60,000 bases of DNA. It comes from Antedon mediterranea. Its lineage: Eukaryota > Echinodermata > Crinoidea > Comatulida > Antedonidae. Positions 49,646 to 60,000 of the stretch are shown here, piece by piece. Each line of letters begins with the position of its first letter. Within the stretch, counting starts at the first letter, position 1. The notes below the pieces were generated by a model. The model had not been told where the DNA came from. It saw only the letters and a program-made list of their open reading frames with translations, and ran no database searches. The position numbers and the translations under genes are program-made. The stretch is from NCBI RefSeq assembly GCF_964355755.1, contig NC_092673.1:25551001-25611000 (forward strand), given 5' to 3'.

Positions 49646-49985
49646 ACCTCCGCCAAGGAGGTTATGTTTTCACCCCTGTATGTTTGGGTGTGTGTGTTTG
49701 TGTGTGTGTCTGTGAACAGCCTGGAGGCTACAGTTTTTATCCGATTCTTACCAAATTTGGCCACAATGATATATGCCCCAAAAGCTTGAAAAAGTTCGAT
49801 TGTGAGGGGAAAAGGTCATATGTCAAGGTCACAACTAACAAAAAACTATTTTACTGCCTAGAGACCACAGTTTTTATCCGATTCTCACCAAACTTAGCCA
49901 CAATGATCAATGACTCATCATATAATTGTGTTTAAATTTTGAAGGGTCAGGGTCAAAGATCAAGGTCCACCAAACACCAAAAAAA
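49646..49985 (+). repeat. interspersed repeat of the CCGCCAAGGAGGTTATG type
   Basis: It begins ACCTCCGCCAAGGAGGTTAT followed by a TGTG-rich tract and CTGTGAACAGCCTGGAGGCT. From memory, repeats starting with this hairpin-like word and a (TGTS)n tract recur in many marine invertebrate genomes. Internally CAGTTTTTATCCGATTCT-ACCAAA occurs twice, at about 49730 and 49868, so the body itself is a diverged direct duplication. An 83-codon plus frame across it is probably incidental. Confidence 0.55.
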
Positions 49986-49992
49986 CCAAAAA

Positions 49993-50064
49993 AACTCAAC
50001 GGGACTTGAACCAGCGATCTCAACTGTGAGAGGCTGAATACATAACCATTACACAAAACTCTCA
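49993..50064 (-). pseudogene. tRNA-Glu-like relic
   Basis: The minus strand reads TTTTGTGTAATGGTTATGTA (A-box region, close to that of tRNA-Glu), CAGCCTCTCACAG (anticodon-loop-like with CTC) and GGTTCAAGTCCC (B box, 50001-50012). Acceptor pairing is poor and T-rich sequence follows, so it is probably a SINE head or tRNA pseudogene. Its 3' side abuts the repeat at 49646-49985. Confidence 0.45.
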
Positions 50065-50273
50065 TTCACAACTCTGTAGTGCGTAGTTAGCCTATTTACA
50101 CTTGTTTTCAAAGTGAACTTACTATGTAATAATTACTCACGTCGCATTCTATTTTTATATTTTGCAATTATAGCTAGAATATCTTTCCATTTTCATCAAC
50201 AATATTCCACCATAATCAATGTTGCCATTATATAAAATCTTGATTTGTTTCTATGTTTAACATAATAAATTCT

Positions 50274-50325
50274 CTTCATTGTCATCATCACTATCATCAT
50301 CATCATTATCATCATCATCAACAAC
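50274..50325 (+). repeat. (TCA)n microsatellite, imperfect
   Basis: TCATCATCACTATCATCATC and similar words over about 50 bp, with single-base interruptions. Confidence 0.85.
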
Positions 50326-50353
50326 AAAATATACCCACCTCTCTCTAAAATTC

Positions 50354-50431
50354 AGAATAGTTTGGTTTTTTTTTTTCATTTTCTAAATTATTATTACAAT
50401 AAAATACATTCAATAAAAAAAACCAAACTAG
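50354..50431. repeat. short inverted repeat with T/A-tract arms
   Basis: ATAGTTTGGTTTTTTTTTTT and AAAAAAAACCAAACTAGTA face each other across about 45 bp. It may be a tiny MITE, but the T/A tracts make chance pairing easier. Confidence 0.45.
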
Positions 50432-51477
50432 TACGGTATAAGCAAAGGTTATGATTGCTGTAGTATTCCTCTAGCTATTAGTGAATTGGCGAAACAATTG
50501 AGGAGTTTTTACTGTCAAATTGATAGCAATTCCCTTGCTTATCTATATGAGATTTTTCCACAATTTTAGCACAATCATCATTCATTACATCGCGCCTGAT
50601 ACACTCTCGTATACTCTCTATTTCCATAGCTTTAAACATTTTACGTGTTCTATAAATATGACCATTTTCCCAAACCGAGAGGTAATAAAAAATGACCATA
50701 ATGATAAATAATACAGTTGAATTTATCGTAAAAATACAAATGTGGTTTTCTTTTCAATGTTCTACATGACATCCAAATGGGTAAATATTTATAGCAAAAG
50801 CTGAATTTCTCTACAAATTTCCAAATTTGGAGAAAATGTTTACAGAATTTTATTTAAAAGAGGCTTATACCAAAATTTGAAGAACACATTTCAGAATCGT
50901 ATTTATTAATCGCAGGCCAACTTAACAAATAAAAACAAACTAGTTTATTTGAATTGAACCGACCCAACACATCAAATGTATATGCTAAACATGACATGAT
51001 ATCACAAAATATTTCAAACTAACTTTGATGTGTACCATCATTAATTCAATTTCAATGACTCGTTCTAATGTAAAGTCAATGTGAATGTCATGGCCGGCGG
51101 TAACGTCATGACTATATAGGAACGTGCACATCAACCATCCAATGAAAGAATCATTCAGCGTGACTTCATAGAACATGTAATAAAATGAAATTGTTCACTG
51201 TTGGCAGAGATGAATACTTTTAGAGAATACAAAAGAAAGCCGCGCCATAATTGAATGTAGACTCTGTCCCTTGTGCTTTAACTGTATTTATCATCTGTTT
51301 GATTTATTATATATAATGTTATATTTCAAACCTGTTAATGTATTTGTATGTTTTTTTTATTCCATCACTGTTATTAATATATTTTCTTTTGCTGATTCAT
51401 ATTATTGTATCTATAATTTCTCCAATATCATATGCAAATACAGTGTATCACATTTGACGCCTGCATCACAAGCTTTA
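50432..51477. other. AT-rich unique sequence
   Basis: No gene or clear repeat is visible; the small frames lack motifs. Confidence 0.5.
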
Positions 51478-52089
51478 AGCTTGGTTCCCACTAGTGACGT
51501 AACTTAACGCAAACGACGCAACGTAAGAAAATGCCCTTCCAATAATTGTGTTTGCCCCCGCCTGCGTAAAATCAAACCTGCGATATTTGCAGCACGGTTG
51601 TGTCGTCGATTCCCACTTTAGTACAGGAAAACTATGAAATATGGTTGAAAAAATTGCAACAGAATTTATTTCACCACAATGCATTTCTATAAGGTCCCTA
51701 TATGAACATATTAAAAGTCTAGAAAAATCCAGGTAGGGGAAATAGGTTTTTTTAAACAAAATGGACGCCAATGTCGAAAATGCCTAAAAAAGGACAAAAA
51801 AAACATAAATAGTAGATCTAATTCAATTTAATAATCCACTTTATAGCGGTTTTTACAATGATTTTTATATTTCTTTACAGTTTCGAAGATCTGAACTACA
51901 ATATACACATTATTTTAAGTGCTGTTAATTAGAAAATGGCCGCAAAACAAATGTTTAAGTATCTAGATATATCCCTATTGTTATAATATATAAAACGCAG
52001 TCCTTCCTATGCTTAATGCATAGGATTACGGTGTCTAATAATAAATCAGTTTACATTTGTACTGTTATAACAATATATTACAACATTGG

Positions 52090-52756
52090 TGGTACCAGTG
52101 GGGAGGGGTATAGGGATGGGAGATCATATGGGAAGGGTGAGGGAGTCTGTCCGGCCCCCCATCCCCTCTCCCCAATTGGCTATTTTCGGGAGTATATGTA
52201 GACAATATGATGATAATTCCTAATATAAAACAATACCCCATTGAGTGCTGTTTCAAGGATTTTCATTTTTAAAAGTGACTAAAACTACCCTTTACTGGTA
52301 TAATATTGTTGGAACTTCTGGGTGCGCTCCCATTGATGGCCCAGCCAGTTGATGCTAGCTGCACTCTCCCCCCCCCCCCCCAGCAAAATCCTTGCGCCAT
52401 CACTGGACTACAATAATAGAATAAACTCCCCCATAAGACATCATTTTGAATAACCTACACCAGCGCACCCCCTCCCCTGCCCTCATCGGACATCATTTTG
52501 AATTTATTTCGTCGAATGTACGACTCTCCACATTCATATTATACATAATATTGTGTTATCTCTATTTGTAATAGAATTCACTGAATGACATGATGGTGTT
52601 GTATTTGTTCATATCTAAAGGGTGTATTTATTTGATTAATACATGTTACCACATTACACCCACAAAAATAAACGCCTCTCCGAATAAACTCCTCACGACG
52701 ATTACACGCCCCCACTACCCCAACCACCAAGGGCATTTATTCAAATAAATGCGGTA
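52090..52756. mobile_element. extra block in the left arm of the foldback element
   Basis: The right arm has no counterpart: left-arm similarity stops near 52085 and resumes near 52757 (TTTCATCTTGTCAGTATCTC). The block contains CCAGTGGGGAGGGG at its start, a CAGTGATGGCGCAAGGATTT (reverse, at about 52391-52410) hAT-style word next to a C run, and CATTTATTCAAATAAATG near its end. It may be one or more secondary insertions. Confidence 0.5.
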
Positions 52757-52934
52757 ATTTCACTTTCATCTTGTCAGTATCTCATCCTCCATCTATTTGT
52801 GGGGAATTGAGCATGTGCTGATGCCGTGGCATTCTTAAAAAATAGTGGAGCAGCAGTCCAACCCATATTTTCTGCAACTGCAATTCATTTAACTACAACC
52901 TTATTTACAGGTATATCTAATCAACTTTAATAGT

Positions 52935-53279
52935 TTGAAGAGTATTTCCTATCCACTGCTATACCTGGTAATAAAGACTCACGAAATAACATTTTGCAGC
53001 AAGGGAATAGATTTGCTTTTTGCAATTTTCTCAAAAAAAAGTAGGCTGTCTAAAGTCTCCATTGACTTCCCTCCATATAGAGCTACCAATGCCAAATTCC
53101 TGATGCAATGTTTTCTTTTTTTTTGGAAACTGTTTGGTTTACAAAATTTGACATACAACTCCAACTGTGATGATTTTCCAGCTTTTCCTAAACCAAATTT
53201 ACTTACGGCCCATAATTATATAAAAACACAAGAGTTTACTTTGCTTTCACATAACGTAACAAACATACATGGTACATAA
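52935..53279 (+). pseudogene. reading-frame remnant in the left arm
   Basis: The plus-strand frame contains SISYPLLY, GIDLLFAIFS and RATNAKF. Downstream in another frame comes QCSPIDNIQ (about 53328-53356). These line up in order with the minus-strand frame of the right arm. The frame is intact for 114 codons and then needs a frame change. I do not recognise the family; a transposase-derived domain is the obvious suspicion but is not shown. Confidence 0.4.
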
Positions 53280-53625
53280 TAAATGTCTTGAAATGTTGCT
53301 GTTTCGGGCCAAGAGGTTTGATGTAGCAGTGCTCCCCCATTGATAACATACAGTGGGCAGTGAGATGAATGTTTCTGAGTAGTCTAGCAGTGTGTATGGA
53401 GTCGATGGAGTAAAAGAGGGCTGCAGGAAAAGTACAAGGTTATTTTTGAACAAATGATGCATTGTGTATGACTGTCTCACATAGCCATCAATGATGAAAT
53501 AGTATATGTGAGGGAATGTGCACTGCTTCTCTATTGATAAAAATGGTTGATTTTGACCCATGTGTAATAATATATGTTCTTTCCTCTTAAATTAATATTC
53601 TGTCACGGTTGCTTCATTCATTGAT

Positions 53626-54143
53626 TTAATACTGTATGTTCTCGATGGGGGAGCACTGTGAATGCATGTAAAGTCTTTCCTTGGTGTGAACATCTGTAAA
53701 AATTAATTTGCTTTTTATACATGTAATCCAGGGATGTGATGCTACATCCCATCTATTTGGTAAAAAAAAAGGTGTTAATCTTAAAAAGTCATAACACCTG
53801 GGCAGTAGTATGCTTACAAACTCTGTAAAACCAAACGTCTTCAAAAAAAAGATTCCATCGCCTCAGAGAAATTGGCATTGGTAGCGCTATGGAGGAATAC
53901 GTTCTGGGAGAAAGTAGCAAAAAGCAAAACAGCACTTGAAATAAAGTCTATTCCCCCCAACAACAAATGCTGCAAAATGTCATTCCCTGCGTGTATATTA
54001 CCATGGTACAGCAGTGGATAGAAAATACTCTTCAACCCACAGACTGGGGGATGGAAAGTTACAAATGGCGTGATGTGTCCATTGATGACAAATTTACCAC
54101 CAGTTACCACTGTTTGTGACGAATACCACGGCATCATCAGCAC
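53626..54143 (-). pseudogene. reading-frame remnant in the right arm
   Basis: Two minus-strand frames, 53841-54143 (GKFVINGHITPFVTFHPP, SIFYPLLYHG, GIDFISSAVLLFATFS, HSATNANFSEAMESFF) and 53626-53844 (CYDFLRLTPFFLP, SQCSPIENIQY), follow one another and overlap by four bases in different frames. They match the left-arm remnant in order, so both probably descend from one coding sequence. A frameshift separates them. No known domain identified. Confidence 0.4.
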
Positions 54144-54726
54144 ATGCTTAATTCCTACCTATAGACAGAGGATGATAACTGGACAATGAAAATGAATGGA
54201 TTAATAGATTGTAAGATTGTATAATTCTATTGTAAATGAACTGTTTTATTAGACACCGTTAGTCCTGCATTATAATGCATAGGACTACGTTGTCTATTAT
54301 TATAACCGTGGTGATTGATATCTTGATACTTAAATTTGTGTTTTTGCTGCTAAATAGCACTTAAATTAATATGTATATTGCAGTTTAAATGTTTGACACT
54401 AAAGAAATATAAAAAGCATTATAAAAACTGCTATCAAGTGGTAATTAGATATACAATATATGTTTTTTGTTCATTTTTAGACATTTTTCCCCATTGGCGG
54501 CCATTTTGTTTAAAAAAACCTATTTCCCCTACCTGGATTTTTCTAGACTTTTAGTATGTTCATATAGGGACCTTATAGAAATGCATTGTGGTGAAAAAAA
54601 TTCTGTTGCAATTTTTTCAACCTTTTACTGATTCTGAGCATATCTTTCCTGTACTACTTGTGATTACGCAATACAGCACTTTGCGTCGATACGTCGTTGG
54701 GTTGCGTTCTGGTGGGAACCACCGAA

Positions 54727-55641
54727 GCATAACATTACCAGCGTATTCTTATAGCCACATGCGATATATGTGACGCTGTTTATACAGAATTGACTTATGA
54801 AATTACACCAACATTTTCTTTTATATTTATTAAACTAATTCTAATATATTGTTTTGTGTAGGGTCTGATTGAGATAAGTTTATTACTTCTAAACCAGATC
54901 CTAACCAAAAAAATGGGTGTATGTTAAATAAAATATGTACTATTTTTTGAATAAATAAATATTACGAAACGAAACTGAAATTCTTTTTTAGCGCATATGC
55001 AAGGTTTTTTTAATCATCACTAATTCAATTTAAGTGACATTTACTGGCAACATATTTATGATGGAAAATCACTACTTCAAAATTGATGGATTACGCATGA
55101 GTTTATTGATGGATGATTTGTATCGTATCAGAATAGTCAAACTGAAAAATATGATCACAGTTTAAGTGTCAAACGTAAGCTATACTCCAATGTAACATAC
55201 ACGAGGCTTCGCCAATATGAATGAACTGGGGTGCAGATTATCTTTTACATTTCTTATTGTACCGTAACCAATCACTAATGTCAAACCAATTTTAAAATTA
55301 AACATTTTGTCATTTTACATTCAAACTGATTATTATTAATAAATAAAGATAATACATTTTGATGTACCAAATACAATTATTAAACAGTTCTCTTAAATAT
55401 GGGCATTTAAATATACATAAATACTTCACTATTCGATATAGGCCTTTTCATTCCTGCTTGTTCAAAGTAGAGCGTCTTGCAGTTCAAAAGCAACAAAACA
55501 CAGACAAGATACATTTTTACCGACAAGCTGACAGTTGATGTAATTTTATGATCCTAAACGGACTGCGCATGTTAATTATTTATCTTTCATTAAACAATCC
55601 TCTACCACACATTTTCTACTTTACTATTTCTATCATTCTTA
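54727..55641. other. AT-rich unique sequence
   Basis: No gene or clear repeat is visible. Confidence 0.5.
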
Positions 55642-55742
55642 CCCGATTCTGCTGTATTGAAAATAGTCCAACGCACAGACTTGTTATCTAACTGACTTGC
55701 AATAGTCAGTTAGAAATTATCTAGTAACAGATGCAGAATCGG
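55642..55742. mobile_element. 101-bp double-hairpin, MITE-like
   Basis: CCGATTCTGC and GCAGAATCGG form the outer stem; CTAACTGACT and AGTCAGTTAG (55688-55713) form an inner hairpin at the centre. No target duplication is clear. Confidence 0.55.
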
Positions 55743-57856
55743 ATGTACTGTACAGTAAAATCTATTATAAGGTATCCAAAACTTTAAGTTCTTGTTTTAA
55801 GGAAAACAATAATATAGCTCTCTATAAAATAAGGCACATTATGAATTTTCTACATAGATTATTAACAAAGTTGTATACAAACATTCCTCGGTGGATTCGA
55901 ACATGCAATCTAGTCATACAAGGTTAAACATCGTTCCAAATGATTACTATATCTTTCTACAAGTTTTATAATTTGCAATGACCGACCTCAATATCTTTAA
56001 TTAAACTTCCTCAATCTTATATGCTCTACAAGTTCTATATCTGTCTCAGCTAATATCAATTCCTCATACATGTGCCATTTGAAATCATTCTTAACTATCT
56101 TTAATCTAACATTTCTGTATATTCTTTCGTTGGTCATCCAAAATTGGTTCTGTTAAACGTAGCTCAAATACTAATTAAACAACATTGGACAATTCTGTTA
56201 TACGCATCAACGTGGAACTGATCTATATTGTTTAAAACATTTAAATTACAATACGAGTAAAATTTATGCAATCTGATATGTTTTATTTTATGAATAAAGA
56301 AGAATTATTTAAAACAGTAATAGATATATAGATAATTTTCATGTTATTTGACATTTAAACTTTAGAACCTCTGATCTACTACTTCGCAAAAAAAAAGACG
56401 GATTCATGAATCCTGTATAGCAATTTTGAAAAACATATACATCGCAATAATTGTTACTCCGCTTAAAAGGTGCCCCCGGAAAATTATTAAAGTCAAAAGT
56501 TATCACCGTCATATTAATCAGATTATATGTCAAAAAGTATTACTGTTATTCCACACAATCATCATATTATCGGAAGGTATCGTGTCTACTAACAACTCTC
56601 ACCCGCTTGGGGTACTGTGTAAGCCTCAACACATCACATTTTAGACATGGCACTATGCTTGCGATAATCGGATGAAACAATAGCGGATATCTATGATTTG
56701 ATTTTCTTTTATTGCGCATGCCCGACGTTCCAAATGTACTGAAAGACTAATAACTAGGATTTGATTACTGTTTATTATTATTTAATATCATACTGTACCT
56801 TTAACATTTCCATCATTGCAAATTAATGTTTTTAAGATCACCAACTTCATTCGAGGCTTGATTATAGCTTTTTAATCAGCCTCAGCATCTATGAAACGGT
56901 ACTTACCTGCACATAATGTATATCTACGCAAATTACGAAGGAATAACCAAACGGTCATAATGTATGTTTTCTTTGACTTTATCAGATATTAAATACGTCA
57001 CTGATTGTGTATGACCTCGGGTTTCTCATCTATGGATATTCCGGGTACTATCATAATTAAAGTCTGTTAATAAGTAATACTTGCACTTTTTATTGTATAC
57101 AGAATTTAGAAAATCTCTAAAATAATGCTGAAACTATACTCGAGCGAGGTTTTTATTTATTTGTTTGAAACCCCATAAAAGGCACTGCGCGATGACAAAT
57201 TCATTTCTTCTCTAAGAATTACAGGCAACGTATAGTCTATGTTTTATATAGTAGTATGTGTTTTATAGTCTCCAATGTCACATTCTATAAACAGGCTTAT
57301 TCGATAATGTTTCTGAAGACTGTGACAGGTTTTTCAAATTTCGTGAAATTCCTATTTTGATTGAGTCACATTTTTACTATCCCATGCTAATTGTAATGTC
57401 GATAATCATAAACCTAGTTTAAGGTAATATAAATTTATCTCTGAAATTAAAAAAAAACGTAAAGCATAAGATTAAATCAACTGAGAATTTGAAGAAATCT
57501 GAACGAGAGCATATAAAAACACATCTGATTTATTGTGTTTTCTATAAATTGGCTGGAAAATCACTGAATTTATTATCCAGTGTTTTATGTTGTACTGTAA
57601 TTTAAATTATGACAATTCGGTCAATTCGTTTTCACCAGTCCATTACGGGCGTATGATGGATCGTCGGTTAATTCAAACATGTTATCGTTACTTTGCTTTT
57701 TTTTTCGACGTAAACCACATTAGCGGTAATGTTATTGTTCACGATCTATGAAATGTATGTATTTTTGTTGTCACCAAACGCAGAATACGAAGCGGTTAAG
57801 GCAGTGGCGCAAAGCAGTGTAGACATAAAATTGGCAGAGTACGGCAGTTAGTAGTC
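55743..57856. other. AT-rich interval without identifiable genes
   Basis: Overlapping small frames at 56339-56675 on both strands lack motifs. No repeat seen. Confidence 0.5.
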
Positions 57857-58003
57857 TGGGTTCCAGACGGAGTTTTGACTTAATATTAGTAAAAAGATAA
57901 ATATTTTGCCACATATTGTGTTTCATACGTATACTACTACAGTACTACAAACATCGAAAAGCCTCGAAATAACTACAGACTGATGCAAATCTAGGTAGTT
58001 AGT
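57857..58003 (+). repeat. dispersed repeat F, copy 3
   Basis: CAGACGGAGTTTTGACTTAA, TAGTAAAAAGATAAATATTT, CATCGAAAAGCCTCGAAATA and a decayed terminal hairpin (AGACTGATGCAAATCTA). Confidence 0.6.
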
Positions 58004-58130
58004 GGTAGAACAAGTCTTCTCGGATAAGGACTAAAGGTTCAGTGTACGACTGGCTCGTACGAACCCAGTGTATCTAAGCCCTGTCGTTTACGGTAGGCGC
58101 TGTGTGTCTAGGTCGATTTAGGTCCGTGGG
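58004..58130 (+). mobile_element. SINE fragment, family S copy 3
   Basis: TAGTGGTAGAACAAGTCTTC then TCGGATAAGGACTAAAGGTT and CAGTGTACGAC match the body of the 39.5-kb SINE. The remainder diverges. It directly abuts repeat F. Confidence 0.5.
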
Positions 58131-58776
58131 GGGCCAAAACAGAATTTTCTCAATTGACATGATCAATAATAATGTAAAGCAGACAATGTCCAAGCTTAAA
58201 ACAAACAATGATTATATGTCATCTTTTTGATTAAAATTTAGATGGAAAACATGTTAACCTTTAAAAAATACAGCGTTAAAAATCAACCTAGAAAAAACAC
58301 GTTATCTCTTGACAATAGTGAACACAATAAGTGATTAAGGCATAGCACTAAACGTTCTTTGTTTATTACAAATTTCTAATTTTTCTTTAAATAACTGTGC
58401 CCTAGGGGTTAATTGATGTCTTTGATATCTATCGATATGGAAAACCTGACGAGCAATCTTATGGATGAGACATAAACATGGAGATAGGGTACCAGGTTTG
58501 TAATAATGATTGCAAATGAAACAACTTTAGAGTACTTAACATTATTTGTGCTCCATCCATTAGGAAAATTGCAATTTTGTACAAGCATGATTTGAACATC
58601 TAAGGTTTGTTGTTAAAATGAGTTATGTGAGAACATTTTACAATATCGGAGACAGTATTCTGCACAAATGAATGTTTGTGAGTGCAATGGTACAAATCAT
58701 TTCAATACGAATTTTATTGATTATCGAACGCGATCAGTCAACAACATTACGGTTGCTCACTGTGTAACAAAAATGA
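58131..58776. other. AT-rich unique sequence
   Basis: No gene or clear repeat is visible. Confidence 0.5.
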
Positions 58777-58900
58777 ATTGTAACTCGCTATACCGAAATT
58801 GAACTCGCATATACCGAAATTGCACTCGCATATACTGAAATTGCACTCGCATATACATAAATTGCACTAGCATGCTAACCATTGCACTCTCGATACGGTC
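58777..58900 (+). repeat. 21-bp tandem repeat, about six units
   Basis: The unit is TTGCACTCGCATATACCGAAA-like, with TTG starts at 58778, 58799, 58820, 58841, 58862 and 58882. The first and last units are degenerate. The period of 21 is a multiple of 3, but no frame of note crosses it. Confidence 0.85.
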
Positions 58901-59377
58901 AACGGGTTTCGTTGGTATTATTAATGTATGTGGCACGAATAAACATTTCTTGTTGCGTGCGACTCCTCGGTTTTGTGTACAGGTCGTGTTATGTAGTTGT
59001 TTTGCTTTCCTATTTTATTAAAGATTATATACACATGCTTTCCAAAGAAAACTAAATCCATTTATAGTTCTTATCAGAAGTAGATTACCATGATTTCATT
59101 TAAAAAAACGATAGGAAAGACTAATAATAATAATTAGTAAAATGTATGCTTGACAGTGTTAATGAAAACTTTGAACTTGATTAATTCCATAGTAACCATT
59201 CCATAGCCAACGTATATGGAAACAAATTCAACTTTTTAATGTTTATGTAGAAGCCAATAAAATAGTGGTGAGAAATCATTTCATCACAAGTTTGATCTGA
59301 AATGTATTTTCGTTAAATACGCGGAGTTACTACCCACACTTGTTTCTATGTTATTATTCGAGGAACATTTTAAAAAT
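58901..59377. other. AT-rich unique sequence
   Basis: No gene or clear repeat is visible. Confidence 0.5.
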
Positions 59378-59467
59378 CAAGGCCATATACATGGCTGCAG
59401 TCGCGTGCTTAAATTTTAGTGTGTTTACCGACCGACCAACCGACCGACATAGTGGGCTGTACAGTCC
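59378..59467 (+). repeat. dispersed repeat E, copy 3
   Basis: AAGGCCATATACATGGCTGC, AGTCGCGTGCTTAAATTTTA, then (CCGA/CCAA)n and CATAGTGGGCTGTACAGTCC. Confidence 0.65.
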
Positions 59468-60000
59468 AAGAAATGTTACATGTTTATGAATATATTTTGT
59501 ATTACGTTGTGCGGGATTTGAAAAACGATTTAGATAATTTTAAATTGTACAAGAACGAATTGTTTGTGTAAATTAATATACAGTTATACCGTATATTCCT
59601 CTCTTTCGTGCTTCTTTTTTATTAAGACTCAGAAATATTTCTTCGTGTCTTGAAATCGTTCCCGTGCGTGTAACCAGGGAGTGGTGTAACCTATCGAACT
59701 GTTAACCATGTTTCTACAGTGGCCTATCAGTATCTTATCTGCGTGTTTCCTGTTTAGTATGTTATTATAGAAGAAGTGTATTTCAGAACTAACCTTATTT
59801 GAAAGACATGTAAGGACAAAGAAGTGTGATTCCGACTTAATGTTTTATGAGTGTTATTTGCTCTTAAATATGCTACTACGTCCGATAGAGGCACATGATA
59901 AATAATAAAACCTATTAATGGGAACCAATCGTTATAAATATTCATTAGGCCTACGTGCTGGTTTGTAATTATTTAGGTCTTGTTGTTGGTATTATTCCGT
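59468..60000. other. AT-rich unique sequence
   Basis: No gene or clear repeat is visible; TAGGCCTAC near 59947. Confidence 0.5.

Larger units (their letters stand above)
51619..54656. mobile_element. 3,038-bp foldback element with protein-like arms
   Basis: The ends TAGTACAGGAAA and TTTCCTGTACTA are flanked by CTT (51616-51618 and 54657-54659), a 3-bp target duplication. The outer 470 bp or so are clear inverted copies of each other (for example AGTCTAGAAAAATCCAGGTA, GCATTTCTATAAGGTCCCTA). Weaker but collinear inverted similarity continues inward to about 53365 on the left and 53630 on the right, leaving a loop near 53370-53630. The left arm carries about 670 extra bases. Both arms contain matching reading-frame remnants. 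Superfamily not assigned. Confidence 0.8.
51478..54726. mobile_element. MITE family B, split by a 3-kb foldback element
   Basis: The left part, AGCTTGGTTCCCACTAGTGA to GATTCCCACTT (51618), follows TA (51476-51477). The right part resumes as GTGATTACGCAATACAGCAC and ends near GGTGGGAACCAC (54726). Without the insert and one CTT the two parts total about 208 bp, matching the intact B length of 207. The right terminus is mutated and lacks a clear TA. Confidence 0.85.

Noticed and set aside
56339-56675. Overlapping frames on both strands
   Set aside because: All under 75 codons, AT-driven, without motifs.

Overview
The window looks like a gene-poor, AT-rich (roughly one-third GC by eye) stretch of animal nuclear DNA. 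It has no bacterial-style gene packing, no rRNA, no intact tRNA gene and no reading frame that reads convincingly as a protein. It is instead crowded with short DNA-transposon derivatives (MITEs), minisatellites, microsatellites and tRNA-derived SINE pieces. The word TAGGCCTA is frequent, and TIR-bearing MITEs and tRNA-headed SINEs are plentiful. Together these suggest a marine invertebrate, with an echinoderm or another non-vertebrate deuterostome as my best guess. That is an impression, not a demonstrated assignment.

Layout. 0.2-3 kb: pogo-like and foldback MITEs. 3.4-5.25 kb: a 115-bp dimeric minisatellite carrying a duplicated 239-bp spacer module. 6 kb: the first nest of the dominant MITE family (A/B). 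10.8-11.1 kb: a 49-bp minisatellite whose unit contains a perfect 5' splice-site consensus. 14.7-16.8 kb: a dense cluster of A/B MITEs nested in one another. 19.9-21.5 kb: a three-level nest, in which a B MITE is split by a 336-bp TIR element with tRNA-like sequence, itself split by a 1,035-bp hAT-like element. 26.5 kb: a 377-bp element with near-identical 37-bp TIRs. 27.4-28.4 kb: an 81-bp GCT-rich minisatellite. 36.7-37.4 kb: a strongly G-depleted block. 38.9-39.15 kb: a pure (AT)n tract of 267 bp. 39.5-39.9 kb: a near-complete SINE. 41.5-41.8 kb: another MITE nest. 43.9-44.5 kb: a 53-bp minisatellite. 49.6-50.1 kb: a hairpin, a widespread-type repeat and a tRNA-Glu-like relic. 51.5-54.7 kb: a B MITE split by a 3,038-bp foldback element. 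The intervals between are AT-rich unique sequence.

Most informative is the insertion history readable from target-site duplications. A-type MITEs sit at TA sites inside B-type MITEs, and an uninterrupted version of the same site survives in another B copy. Two B copies with different interruptions (15.06-15.45 kb and 51.48-54.73 kb), with the inserts removed, come back to 207-208 bp, the length of the uninterrupted B copy at 14.74 kb.

The best candidate for something undescribed is the 3-kb element at 51619-54656. Its two arms are diverged inverted copies of one another along nearly their whole length. They carry related reading-frame remnants on opposite strands, and one arm has an extra block of about 670 bp. 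All alignments were made by eye; none was checked by database search.
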